A stretch of 64,000 bases of DNA, from IMG/VR virus record IMGVR_UViG_3300032236_001859, positions 62,001 through 126,000 of that record; one strand, given 5' to 3'. Source of the DNA: a virus. The translations under genes were made by a program, and so were the position numbers. Below are positions 1-6,909 of the stretch, piece after piece (the first letter of the stretch is position 1; each line of letters starts with the position of its first letter). A model generated the notes under the pieces. That model was not told where the DNA came from. It worked only from the letters and a program-made list of their open reading frames with translations, and searched no databases.

Positions 1-422
1 GAGTCAAACTCGCGCAATGGAAACGTGCTGGACTCCCGGTAGATCCACCGCGGAGGCGCCGGGGTCTTGGTGAGGGTGTCACGGATGACGAGTTCCCTTT
101 TGAGCCAGCACGACGGACACAGGGGGTGGCGACAGTACCCTTCGGTGTCGGCATCATGGATGATGTGGATACCTCTACAATGCTTTTTGGTGACGTCGCC
201 GAAGGCACGGGCATTGAAGGCTTGCTGCATGGCGCAGAACCCGCGTAGGAACTCACGGGTGAGGTTTTCGTGGTGGTTACCAATCATGTCCACGGCGAGG
301 TCATAATAAACCCCTAGAGGATCCTCTAGGGGTAGACAGTCATTCTCGGGGTTGTTCTTCTCGGAGCTCCGCTCACCCTTTTGGTGCTTGCGGGCCCCCC
401 AGGTTGGTGGTGGCGGTTTCAT
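1..422 (-). CDS. Partial Cys-containing protein of unknown function (3' end outside window)
   Basis: A minus-strand frame stays open from an ATG at 422 to the window edge (140 codons visible, stop not seen). An AAAGGA ribosome site lies about 7 bases before the ATG, which supports this start. The product begins MKPPPPTWGARKHQKGE and is basic and Pro-rich at first. It then contains a Cys/His cluster, HCRGIHIIHD followed by YCRHPLCPSCWLKRE. The C-x4-C-x2-C-W arrangement suggests metal binding and loosely recalls a motif of rolling-circle replication initiators, but that is a weak comparison. A perfect 22-base palindrome (311-332) lies inside this frame and encodes PLEDPLG, so it is not treated as a terminator. 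Function unknown. Confidence 0.7.
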   Translation of the reverse strand, partial: MKPPPPTWGARKHQKGERSSEKNNPENDCLPLEDPLGVYYDLAVDMIGNHHENLTREFLRGFCAMQQAFNARAFGDVTKKHCRGIHIIHDADTEGYCRHPLCPSCWLKRELVIRDTLTKTPAPPRWIYRESSTFPLREFD

Positions 423-579
423 CGAGCCGTCCTTTGGGGTCCAGGCGACAGACCATGTTTGGGGTCCGGATGCGATCCGTGGACGCCACAGTGGGATCTG
501 AGAGCGGGGACCGATATCTCGGGGTGGGATAGGCGCGGTGGAGTACCGCACGAGGACTCTGTGATAAGTACATGGAAAC

Positions 580-601
580 AGTCTACAGCGTTGAGACTTT
601 T
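580..601. other. Recurring hairpin element, copy 1
   Basis: AGTCT, a 9-base loop containing CAGCGTT, then AGACT and a short T run on the plus strand. Similar copies lie at 4124-4146 and 20257-20279. Read on the plus strand each looks like a small intrinsic terminator. Read on the minus strand, the direction of the surrounding genes, each is an A-run followed by a hairpin in an intergenic gap. The role is undecided. Confidence 0.5.
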
Positions 602-631
602 GGGCCAGCTATGAAGTTTTCGTAGCACTGC

Positions 632-1126
632 CTATGCGGAGATGAAAAGGCCTGTGCGACGATGAAAAGTACCCCCTTTGGCTAGATGAGCCTTAATGCT
701 GCGGCGAGTCATCGTCTCCTGTGCAAGAGACCACAGACCTCTATCTGGGTGGTAAACAAAGGCAACGCCTGCTTGGATATCCCTCCAGATCTCCTCGACA
801 TCTGTGACGAGAATGTTGACCTCTGGTCTGGGGAGATCAGGGCGTGGAATCGCAGTGGGTTCGTTGATCCCATTTTTGCGATCGACAAGATGACCATTGG
901 CATGCAGGCCTTCGGCGATTTCGCGTGCGCGCTCTTCGAGGACCTCGATGGCCACAGCGGTGAATGCAATTCGGAGCCCTGCGGCATTGGCGAGCTCCCC
1001 CAGCTTCTTGATGTAGGCCTCAAATGAGAAGCGTAATGCGTCGACGTCACAGCGGCGGTCGAGTTCGGCACGCAAGAGGTCCCCTGGGTACTTGGCGAGT
1101 TCATGCGGAATTGGTCTGTCAGACAT
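632..1126 (-). CDS. Hypothetical protein, 164 aa
   Basis: Starts at ATG 1126 with a strong AAGGAG site 7 bases upstream. The product is soluble and mostly helical, with no signal peptide or membrane segment. Its middle (about residues 30-75) is an alanine/glutamate-rich amphipathic stretch that could form a helical bundle, and the C-terminus (RRSIKAHLAKGGTFHRRTG) is basic. I recognise no family. It sits between the partial gene on its left and a tiny membrane protein gene on its right. It is probably part of the small-gene early region. A real gene is likely; the function is unknown. Confidence 0.75.
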   Translation of the reverse strand: MSDRPIPHELAKYPGDLLRAELDRRCDVDALRFSFEAYIKKLGELANAAGLRIAFTAVAIEVLEERAREIAEGLHANGHLVDRKNGINEPTAIPRPDLPRPEVNILVTDVEEIWRDIQAGVAFVYHPDRGLWSLAQETMTRRSIKAHLAKGGTFHRRTGLFISA

Positions 1127-1206
1127 GTGAGTCTCCTTTGAATAGAGTTTATAGAAAATCTGGGGTTGACTCGCCTAGTACGGCATAGGTGGGTCAACGG
1201 GGGCCA

Positions 1207-1341
1207 CTAACCCCTCCAGATGTGGCCACGGAAGCCAGTAAATGCCCAGCCGATGAATACCACGGCCAGGAAAATAAGGGCTAACTTGATTAGGATCTGT
1301 GCGAGTGCGACGAGCACGAGCACTTTGATGATAGTCGCCAT
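1207..1341 (-). CDS. Small single-span membrane protein, 44 aa
   Basis: The chosen start is ATG 1341, preceded by AAGGAC about 6 bases upstream. A longer frame from 1398 has no ribosome site and would overlap the divergent terminase start. The peptide is dominated by one long hydrophobic stretch (about residues 4-34, rich in Leu/Ile/Val/Ala), followed by a short basic, Trp-containing tail (FRGHIWRG). This is typical of small phage inner-membrane peptides such as holin-like or superinfection-exclusion proteins, but no specific role can be assigned. It diverges from the terminase gene, with only 55 bases between the two starts. Confidence 0.55.
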   Translation of the reverse strand: MATIIKVLVLVALAQILIKLALIFLAVVFIGWAFTGFRGHIWRG

Positions 1342-1396
1342 ACGAGGTCCTTGCGGTGCAGGGCACCCAGGAGGTGAGGGCTCTGGCATCACTGCC

Positions 1397-3265
1397 ATGC
1401 CGGATTACCATGAGTCAACCATGGTAGAACTTGCATCCAAGGAAAACGTGAGTCTCGGGGGCGACGCCGCCCTACCGAGTTACAACGATGCCCTCGGACG
1501 TCTTAGCAAGGCAAGGCAAGCCAATCCTAATATGCCCTTGTCGGCTGCCTTGCCTCTGATTTTCAAATTGAAAGGGAAACCATACTCGATAGCGAATACC
1601 CATTTCCTGTTCGAGCACGAGTATGCCACCCACAACATCCCCCGCCGGCAAATCGATAAGGCGGGGCGTCAGCTCTCGAAGTCGACGAACAAGGCCGCTG
1701 GTGGGATCATCCGTGCGGCGAGTCACCCCTATTACAACATGCTCTCGGTGACCCCGCTGTTCGAGCAGATCCGAAAGTTCTCCAACAACTATGTCCGCCC
1801 ATTCCTCAAAGAGTCCATTGTACGTGCACGTCTAATGGATGAGAGCAGGGACCAACAGGTCCTGCAGCGCACTCTCGGTAACGGTAGCAATCTGTTCTAC
1901 AATTACGCAACAAACTCAGCGGATCGTATCCGGGGCACGTCCTGCGATGAGGTCGCTGTGGATGAGCTCCAGGACTTTGACATCGATGTTTTGCCAGTTA
2001 TTCAAAGTTGTTTAGACGCCTCCCCGTATAAACTCGAGAGGTACTCGGGAACCCCAAAAACATTTGACAACCCCATAGAGGTGTACTGGGAGCAGTCGTC
2101 TCAGGGCATCTGGCATATCCCATGTGAGGCCACGGGTTGCAAGCACGTCAATGTGTGCTGTGTCGACGGCGACATCCTGAACATGATTGGGGATAACACG
2201 CAGAGGAAGGATGGGTCCCCTCGCACCCTGATTTGTGCTAAATGCGGGGGTCCCCTGGATTCCAGAGGTGGCTACTTCATACACCGATTCCCAGAGCGAA
2301 GGCTGACCTTCTCGGGCTACCATGAGCCCCAGATCGTCTTCCCCATGCACTACAATTCTCCGTTGTCATGGGACAAGATTCTGGACACCCTGCGGAATAA
2401 ACCCAAGTACATCTTCTACAACGAAGTCCTCGGGGAGAGTTACGACACCGGTCAGAAGTTGATGACCATTAAGGATCTCACTGCGGCCGCAACTGCTAAA
2501 TACGTCAGACCGTCTCAGCTCGATAAGAGCAGATACAATGCAGTAATGCTTGGGGTCGACTGGGGTGGCAAGGGTCGTGAGAAAACCACTGACACCGAGG
2601 ACTTCATCTCAAACACCGCATTGGCTTTAGCTGGTATCAACGTGCACGGAATCGTGGATGTCATGTGGGGATATGCGACCCCATACATCGCGGATCACTT
2701 CCAGGAAGCCAGCATTGTTAAAGAGGCCGCGGCTACTGCAGGCGTCAATTACATATGTCACGATTTCGGGGGTGCGGGAAATATAAGAGAGTCCATATTG
2801 ACCCATATGGGGTGGCCGCTCTCCAAGCTGTGCCCGTTCACTTACATGGCACAACCCAACCAAGATATCATCAATTTCAGTCCGTCTGGTGAAGCAGGCC
2901 CACGGAACTATTGGTCCCTGGATAAGGCGCGTAGCCTCCTCATGCTGTGCGAACTCATCAAGTGCGGAAAGGTGCGCTTCGCCCCCTACGAGGGCCCCAT
3001 GCAGCACCTCATGAACGACTTTCTATCCATCTTCGAGGAAATCAGAGATAACCCGCGTGGGCGTGGGATGAACTTGGTGCACCGGATTCCCAAGCGACAC
3101 GATGACTTCGTGCATGCCGTGAACTATGCGGTCATGGGTCTCTATCATCACACCCAGTTCTGGCCTGACATGGCGCAGTCCTGGCATAAGATGCGAACCA
3201 TGGTGGCCTCTGACGGTACCACGGAATCCACGAATCGTCAGTGGCTCCCCGATGACGTCCTCTGA
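1397..3265 (+). CDS. terL: Terminase large subunit (DNA packaging ATPase/nuclease)
   Basis: The motor that pumps DNA into the procapsid and cuts it. From the start at 1397 (622 aa) the ATPase signatures are clear: Walker A-like GRQLSKST at about 90-97, Walker B VAVDELQD at about 186-193, and the coupling motif SGT at about 217-219. A Cys cluster (CEATGC, CC, CAKC at about 243-283) probably forms a zinc-binding insert, as in several phage large terminases. The RNase H-like nuclease part shows GVDWGG (Asp about 388), HDFGG (Asp about 455) and KRHDDFVHA (about 565-573). The start is uncertain: AGGAGGT at 1369-1375 is rather far from ATG 1397, and the frame stays open upstream to 1220. It is one of only three plus-strand genes. 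Its 3' end overlaps the convergent gene by 28 bases. No small subunit or portal is adjacent. Confidence 0.93.
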   Translation: MPDYHESTMVELASKENVSLGGDAALPSYNDALGRLSKARQANPNMPLSAALPLIFKLKGKPYSIANTHFLFEHEYATHNIPRRQIDKAGRQLSKSTNKAAGGIIRAASHPYYNMLSVTPLFEQIRKFSNNYVRPFLKESIVRARLMDESRDQQVLQRTLGNGSNLFYNYATNSADRIRGTSCDEVAVDELQDFDIDVLPVIQSCLDASPYKLERYSGTPKTFDNPIEVYWEQSSQGIWHIPCEATGCKHVNVCCVDGDILNMIGDNTQRKDGSPRTLICAKCGGPLDSRGGYFIHRFPERRLTFSGYHEPQIVFPMHYNSPLSWDKILDTLRNKPKYIFYNEVLGESYDTGQKLMTIKDLTAAATAKYVRPSQLDKSRYNAVMLGVDWGGKGREKTTDTEDFISNTALALAGINVHGIVDVMWGYATPYIADHFQEASIVKEAAATAGVNYICHDFGGAGNIRESILTHMGWPLSKLCPFTYMAQPNQDIINFSPSGEAGPRNYWSLDKARSLLMLCELIKCGKVRFAPYEGPMQHLMNDFLSIFEEIRDNPRGRGMNLVHRIPKRHDDFVHAVNYAVMGLYHHTQFWPDMAQSWHKMRTMVASDGTTESTNRQWLPDDVL

Positions 3266-3681
3266 CGCCAATTAGCCATGTTGTCGATTTCTCGGGCCCC
3301 TGCGGCGACAGCACCGGGGATCCTGACCGCTTTGATCCCATCAACGATGTCATCCCGGAACGGGGTGTAGACCCCGATCTTGAATATGTTGGGATGACTG
3401 GGCTTCCGGTAGATCCTGTAGGCGTGTCGGCTCATCCGGGTCACCAGGAGACCCCCATCCGTGGGCACCAACCAGACACAGTTGTTGAGTACCACCGCGC
3501 AAACCGTGAAACGCTCCCCGTACTCGGGGAACAGCTCACATGGGATCTTGATGTGTGTCTTCGTGATCTTGAGAAGCCCGTGATCCTTGCGAGGTCTTCG
3601 TGCACGGGGCGACCGGAGATCACTGAGGTTGAAGGCACCCGGGGGTAGCAGCTCCGACAGCCTGGAACTTTTTACGAGCAT
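3238..3681 (-). CDS. Hypothetical protein, 147 aa
   Basis: Start ATG 3681 was chosen because AGGAGG lies 7 bases upstream; the frame is open further but without a ribosome site. The first 61 bases overlap the end of the RNase H-like gene, so the two are probably translationally coupled. The product is basic near the N-terminus (SPRARRPRKDHG) and then predicted beta-rich, with KITKTHIKIPCELFPEYGE in the middle. No catalytic motif or family is recognised. Its 3' end runs 28 bases into the end of the convergent terminase gene, so the two transcripts must overlap in antisense. Confidence 0.7.
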   Translation of the reverse strand: MLVKSSRLSELLPPGAFNLSDLRSPRARRPRKDHGLLKITKTHIKIPCELFPEYGERFTVCAVVLNNCVWLVPTDGGLLVTRMSRHAYRIYRKPSHPNIFKIGVYTPFRDDIVDGIKAVRIPGAVAAGAREIDNMANWRQRTSSGSH

Positions 3682-4081
3682 GGAGGGCCTCCTGGATAAT
3701 GGGGAGATGTTCATACCTGGATTCCCAGGTCCACGAGATCTCGTAGCCCCGGGTCTCAAACCAGGTGATGAACCTCCAGTCCGAGGCCAGGTTTCGCTTC
3801 CAGGGGTTCACACCAGCGGTGATGACATCGGGGGCATCGGTGATGCAGAGGACCTGGGGGCGCATGATCTCTGACTTCGAGTTGTGCGCGTTGTGCCACC
3901 ACTGAATCGCGGCAGCAAACGGCATGACATCGGCGTCGTCTTGGGTGGCCTCAGCGCTGCCATCCACGATCTTCTTACTCTCCCCGGTACTCGGGATAAT
4001 AATGAACGCAGCCCAGCCCACGGGGCCACCCCAACGGGCGCCCACGGCTCCACCAATCACGATGAGATCTGGCTGCGACAT
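3620..4081 (-). CDS. RNase H-fold-like protein with degenerate active site
   Basis: The 153 aa product lines up by eye with the RNase HI pattern. IGGAVGARWGGPVGWAA sits where RNase HI has DG-x-GNPGPGGWGA. A later stretch (AEATQDDADVMPFAAAIQWW) matches the ELTAAIEAL helix region. CITDAPDVI matches the TDS-x-YVI strand. A C-terminal W-x-W...H...EALHAR matches the H-loop/DELA helix. The first catalytic Asp appears replaced by Gly and the helix Glu by Pro, while the third acidic residue (in TDAP) remains. It may therefore bind nucleic acid without cleaving it. Start ATG 4081 has GGGAG upstream. The family call rests on pattern alignment only. It is followed by the coupled 147 aa gene. Confidence 0.5.
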   Translation of the reverse strand: MSQPDLIVIGGAVGARWGGPVGWAAFIIIPSTGESKKIVDGSAEATQDDADVMPFAAAIQWWHNAHNSKSEIMRPQVLCITDAPDVITAGVNPWKRNLASDWRFITWFETRGYEISWTWESRYEHLPIIQEALHARKKFQAVGAATPGCLQPQ

Positions 4082-4123
4082 GACTCCCAGTAAATCAGGT
4101 TTTCATTCGCTGTCTACCCCAAC

Positions 4124-4146
4124 AGTCTCCAGCGTCGAGACTTTTT
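4124..4146. other. Recurring hairpin element, copy 2
   Basis: AGTCTC, loop CAGCGTC, GAGACT, then five T on the plus strand. It lies 43-65 bases upstream of the RNase H-like start (minus direction) and about 860 bases beyond the terminase stop (plus direction). It could end read-through terminase transcripts or act as a 5' leader hairpin for the minus-strand genes. Confidence 0.5.
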
Positions 4147-4164
4147 AAGACACGTGAGGTCATA

Positions 4165-4232
4165 GGTAAAGAAAACAACACGCCCTCCCCGATACCACTG
4201 GGTAGACCAGCGATATCAGAGAGGGCATGTGT
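4165..4232 (-). terminator. Intrinsic terminator with long stem (minus strand)
   Basis: On the minus strand ACATGCCCTC (4232-4223 region) pairs with GAGGGCGTGT (4187-4178). The extra pairing GATATC/GGTATC lies inside, and TTGTTTTCTTT follows. One position pairs only as U-G in the minus-strand RNA, which supports the minus orientation. It is the second of two terminators in tandem after the 61 aa gene. Confidence 0.7.
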
Positions 4233-4243
4233 TTAACATGGCA

Positions 4244-4262
4244 TAACAAAGCCCGAGGGCTT
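4244..4262 (-). terminator. Intrinsic terminator (minus strand)
   Basis: AAGCCC, a short TC loop, GGGCTT and then TGTTA on the minus strand, immediately after the stop codon of the 61 aa gene. Compact GC stem of the classical type; its T tract is short, which may explain the second terminator just beyond it. Confidence 0.6.
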
Positions 4263-4263
4263 A

Positions 4264-4449
4264 TTATGACCCGGGCTGTGCCGGGGCGGGCTCCAGCCCT
4301 GGTTTCGGCGCGGTTCGCCGGAGTTGCCATTTCGAGGCTTCACCTCGAGACATCTGGGTCCCATTGGGACCCTTCACGGCAACCCACTCGTATCCAGGTG
4401 GGTTGTTCGTGGGGGGATACTTCGACCACTGGACATTTCGTTGAATCAT
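4264..4449 (-). CDS. Small NPPGY-motif protein, 61 aa
   Basis: The ATG at 4449 overlaps the stop of the upstream gene (ATGA), so translation is coupled. The core reads NNPPGYEWVAVKGPNGTQ and ends in a Trp-containing stretch (SKWQLRR). The 37 aa product at 6910-7023 shares the pattern NPPGY-x-WV-x-V, a Gly turn, and W-x-L, so the two are probably paralogues. The pattern suggests a small beta-hairpin domain. The tail is Pro/Ala-rich (KPGLEPAPAQPGS). Function unknown. Two terminators follow at once, so this is the last gene of its transcript. Confidence 0.65.
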   Translation of the reverse strand: MIQRNVQWSKYPPTNNPPGYEWVAVKGPNGTQMSRGEASKWQLRRTAPKPGLEPAPAQPGS

Positions 4450-5249
4450 ACTGCCTCCGCTTCAACTCCCTGAGTGGAAAAAATCCGGAGAGCGTCGATG
4501 ACGCCAACCGGTGCGCGTCCCGTATTCAATGCTGCACGAATACGGGGCATGATTACTGCAATGAAGTCTTCCCTGGCGAGACCCAGTTTGGGGCGCGCCC
4601 CGAGGGCATCAGCCATCCGACGGAGCTCGAGGAGACGCATGGTCCCCAGGGCTTCTGGAGTCGCCACGTTCTCAAGAAGAGCACAGGCTTCTTCCTCACG
4701 GATCTCCTCCTCGGTCTTCGGGAGATCCGCGATATCCACGTATCCACGTGGCTGCGCCTTGGAGACCAAGGCGGCCCCAATGGCAGGTGCCCAGACGCGA
4801 TCTTCAGATCTCCGCTGGATGCGGAGACGGCGAGTTGCCATCTCGATACGCGGCGACGACCACAAGGCGACGAACTGATTCCCCGCGGGATCATTTTGAT
4901 CCTTGGCGAAGGCCTTGCCGGCTTCCAGAGTTCGTACGCGTTCGCCGACCAGGGTTTCCTTGCCGTCGACATCGGTTTCGGAGACCTGGTAGCCAAGATC
5001 GATGCCATCAGCATAGACCTTGTAGACCGTCAACTTGCCGAGGTGCGAGAGCTGCACCTTACCGGATTCCACGGGACGTGAGACGATGTGCTTGGCCCCG
5101 GAAGCCCGGAGCAGCATATCACTGCAGACCTGGATCTGGGGCTTACTGGACTTCATCCCCTTCTTCATGGTTTCCGCGGCAAGGCTGCGGAGGGCTGTGA
5201 CATCGTCACGGCGTGGGCAAATTGCATTTGAGTATATTAGTTTTTCCAC
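4446..5249 (-). CDS. Hypothetical protein, 267 aa
   Basis: The best start is GTG 5249, because AAAGGAG lies 7 bases upstream. The ATG at 5279 lies inside a conserved leader hairpin (5264-5278) and has no ribosome site. The product is soluble. It has a Lys/Ser-rich N-terminal part (about residues 30-50), a beta-rich middle (KVQLSHLGKLTVYKVYADG), an acidic helix (KTEEEIREEEACALLENV, about 185-202) and a helical C-terminus. I recognise no enzyme motif. It shares its unusual leader with the gene at 5545-5919, so both are probably controlled in the same way. The downstream 61 aa gene overlaps by four bases. Confidence 0.75.
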   Translation of the reverse strand: MEKLIYSNAICPRRDDVTALRSLAAETMKKGMKSSKPQIQVCSDMLLRASGAKHIVSRPVESGKVQLSHLGKLTVYKVYADGIDLGYQVSETDVDGKETLVGERVRTLEAGKAFAKDQNDPAGNQFVALWSSPRIEMATRRLRIQRRSEDRVWAPAIGAALVSKAQPRGYVDIADLPKTEEEIREEEACALLENVATPEALGTMRLLELRRMADALGARPKLGLAREDFIAVIMPRIRAALNTGRAPVGVIDALRIFSTQGVEAEAV

Positions 5250-5263
5250 GGTAGACTCCTTTG

Positions 5264-5278
5264 TGCGCACGAAGCGCA
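5264..5278 (-). promoter_or_regulatory. Leader hairpin just upstream of ribosome site, copy 1
   Basis: On the minus strand TGCGC-TTCGT-GCGCA forms a 5-base-pair hairpin that ends 2-3 bases before the AAAGGAG of the 267 aa gene. About 27 bases around it are repeated with one change upstream of the gene starting at 5919. The position suggests translational control or protection of the mRNA 5' end. Confidence 0.5.
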
Positions 5279-5323
5279 TTGAGGTGATGCTGACCTCAGG
5301 AAAGCCCTGGGGTTGCAGCTTGG

Positions 5324-5548
5324 TTATATTTCCCGGACGTCGCCACCAAAACAGGTGACGAGGCCACCCACGGCGATGCCACCACCAATGGCAACCATCG
5401 CAATAGGAATGAATGCGCCTTCATCGGGACAGATCCCGACCACAGCACATGTAATGATGGCAACCACGAATGACACCCCTGCCATGACGGCGCAGTTGCA
5501 CCCCATGGTTTTCAGGGCTTCCAGTGTTGTGACGTCTTCCTCGCTCAT
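5324..5548 (-). CDS. Small membrane protein with two predicted spans, 74 aa
   Basis: ATG 5548 overlaps the stop of the upstream gene by four bases (ATGA). After a short acidic start (MSEEDVTTLEALKTMG) there are two hydrophobic segments, about residues 18-40 (CNCAVMAGVSFVVAIITCAV) and 46-68 (glycine-rich), separated by a short acidic loop (CPDEG). The second segment's GGGIAVGG pattern favours tight helix packing. Such two-span proteins in phages include holins, but without lysis neighbours no role is claimed. Product likely in the host inner membrane. Confidence 0.65.
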   Translation of the reverse strand: MSEEDVTTLEALKTMGCNCAVMAGVSFVVAIITCAVVGICPDEGAFIPIAMVAIGGGIAVGGLVTCFGGDVREI

Positions 5549-5919
5549 GGGAGAACACCACGGTTATGGCGTACCACAGCGAGATAAAGACGGGCAGCAT
5601 GGGTGGCTGCTTTGGTGGCCTGCGAAATCATGGCCTTGCGACCACGGACCCAGGCGGCACCACGGGGGTTATACGCTGGGGTGCCCTGCTTGCGGCGCAG
5701 GGAAGTCTCGGCGCCACGGACAACCCCATTGGCAAACGTCAACCTGGATTCCCAGTGGGGCATCCCTTTGCACTGGGGCTTCAACCCCACGGCGCGTTCG
5801 CAGCGCGCCACGGCTTCTTCAACGAGACCAAGGGCTTCACGGAACGCGATCTCGGGGTGTGCTCCGGGGAGCACTTCAACTAAGGATTCATGAGCGGATA
5901 GCAGGGCTTCAATCGACAT
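5545..5919 (-). CDS. Hypothetical protein, 124 aa
   Basis: Start ATG 5919 has AAAGGA 8 bases upstream, placed directly after the second leader hairpin (5934-5948); the open frame reaching 5949 is just the leader read through. The product is helical and basic in its C-terminal half (SLRRKQGTPAYNPRGAAWVRGRKAM). It has two Cys near the middle (ARCERAVGLKPQCKG) and could bind nucleic acid, but no family is recognised. It is coupled to the membrane protein that follows. Confidence 0.7.
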   Translation of the reverse strand: MSIEALLSAHESLVEVLPGAHPEIAFREALGLVEEAVARCERAVGLKPQCKGMPHWESRLTFANGVVRGAETSLRRKQGTPAYNPRGAAWVRGRKAMISQATKAATHAARLYLAVVRHNRGVLP

Positions 5920-5933
5920 GGTGTTTTCCTTTG

Positions 5934-5948
5934 TGCGCACGTAGCGCA
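5934..5948 (-). promoter_or_regulatory. Leader hairpin just upstream of ribosome site, copy 2
   Basis: TGCGC-TACGT-GCGCA on the minus strand, directly before AAAGGA and ATG 5919. It is the same element as at 5264-5278: the surrounding bases are almost identical, including the GAGG just upstream and the CAAAGGA just downstream in the minus direction. Confidence 0.5.
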
Positions 5949-6091
5949 TTGAGGGTTAGCAGGGGTCGACCACAACGGCGTGGTAGATTCCCAGAAGACT
6001 CAGGGGGACCACCCCTGATTCCCGGACTTGAGACCGGGTCCACTTTCGTGGAGGCCTTACAACTCAGGGGTGGGCGTTGAGTTGCTCTCGG

Positions 6092-6349
6092 CTAAAATCT
6101 ACGCTCTACAGTCAGCATCTCCTCGATCCCAGTGGGCCCCATGGCTTCCTCAGGCATGTCCTCGAGGATCTGGAATTGCTCCCTCACTGACAGCTTTCGC
6201 CAGAGATGGCGCAGCATGTGGTGTTGGGCATGCCCAGCTGACCACTTGCGGTCATCGGGATTCCTCTGGTAGTTCCTGTCAAACTCTTTCCAGCCTGTTA
6301 CGAAGGCCTGGGCCATCCCGCTTAGGGCTGGCGGTGTTGCTGTTTCCAC
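6092..6349 (-). CDS. Hypothetical protein, 85 aa
   Basis: GTG 6349 is preceded by AAAGGAG at 6 bases and is the preferred start. The frame also stays open upstream through a terminator-like hairpin to another well-placed ribosome site and ATG at 6479, which would add 43 residues. The 85 aa form is helical: MAQAFVTGWKEFDRNYQRN, then a His/Trp-rich helix (SAGHAQHHMLRHLWRKLS) and an acidic C-terminal part (ILEDMPEEAMGPTGIEEML). No family is recognised. The 5950-6091 stretch downstream contains no gene I can support. Confidence 0.65.
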   Translation of the reverse strand: METATPPALSGMAQAFVTGWKEFDRNYQRNPDDRKWSAGHAQHHMLRHLWRKLSVREQFQILEDMPEEAMGPTGIEEMLTVERRF

Positions 6350-6410
6350 TTTACTCTCCTTTGCCCCATGGGGGCGTGATACCGGGATCCGCCGGCGCGG
6401 TTTATCAACT

Positions 6411-6447
6411 AAAAAGAAAACCCCGGGGACCACGTGGTCCCCGGGGG
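6411..6447 (-). terminator. Intrinsic terminator, 26-base palindromic stem (minus strand)
   Basis: Perfect palindrome at 6421-6446 (CCCCGGGGACCAC and its complement) followed on the minus strand by TTTTCTTTTT. It follows the 60 aa gene at 6516-6698. It also lies between ATG 6479 and the downstream start at 6349 in one open frame, so it could act as an attenuator. Confidence 0.8.
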
Positions 6448-6515
6448 CTTGGAGTCCTGGTTTCCCAGGGGCGAGCATGACACGTCTCCTTATTCCATTT
6501 CGCTGGTGTGACAGC

Positions 6516-6698
6516 CTAGGCTGCCACGGCAGGTTCGAGCTGGGCACGGAGCTCTGAGATCTCCTCTGAGATCTCAAAGGTGTCGAGGCCACGGTCGCTG
6601 CGGCGATCGTATTCGGCCTCGAGTTCAGTGATCCGCATGCCGATATCACGTCGGCGGAGGATGTCATCGACTTCTTCGCAGTTGTTTCTATATGACAT
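6516..6698 (-). CDS. Small coiled-coil protein, 60 aa
   Basis: ATG 6698 has AAGGAG 6 bases upstream. The whole peptide is highly charged and helical, with a heptad-like pattern (VDDILRRRDIGMRITELEAE, then EISEELRAQLE-type repeats). It is likely a short dimerising coiled coil. Many phage early proteins that bind host enzymes look like this, but no target is indicated. Terminators lie on both sides (6411-6447 downstream, 6754-6827 upstream), so it may have its own transcript, with the start signal in the 55 bases between 6699 and 6753. Confidence 0.7.
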   Translation of the reverse strand: MSYRNNCEEVDDILRRRDIGMRITELEAEYDRRSDRGLDTFEISEEISELRAQLEPAVAA

Positions 6699-6753
6699 GA
6701 TTATTCTCCTTCTGAGTGTGGTGACTTCCTTTTGCCAGACAATGAGTCATAGC

Positions 6754-6827
6754 AAAAAAAGAAGTCACGCCCACTCAACTATGACCACCCCTTTCGGGGG
6801 TAGCCATAGTTGAGTGGGCGTGACTTC
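6754..6827 (-). terminator. Very strong intrinsic terminator, 23-base-pair stem (minus strand)
   Basis: The arms at 6761-6783 and 6805-6827 are perfect complements over 23 bases, with an additional ACCCC/GGGGGT pairing towards the loop. Seven T follow on the minus strand. It closes the transcript carrying the 37 aa gene (6910-7023). The GTGACTTC at 6721-6728 repeats part of the stem. Confidence 0.85.
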
Positions 6828-6909
6828 AGATAGAAAGCCAAGTCTTGCGACTTAGAAATCTTTTATGGATTATCTTTAACGTCCCTCCAAGGGGGACAAG
6901 ACGACGACA

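Noticed and set aside
311-332. Perfect 22-base palindrome resembling a terminator or vector polylinker
   Set aside because: It lies inside the open frame of the partial gene (encodes PLEDPLG), has no T tract, and the only vector-like part is a short run that fits the genome-wide excess of GGATCC.
373-573. 66-codon minus-strand frame starting just after hairpin copy 1
   Set aside because: No ribosome site and it overlaps the well-supported start at 422 in another frame.
4227-5081. Plus-strand frame of 284 codons opposite the 267 aa gene
   Set aside because: No ribosome site, unusual composition, and it runs through two minus-strand terminator stems.
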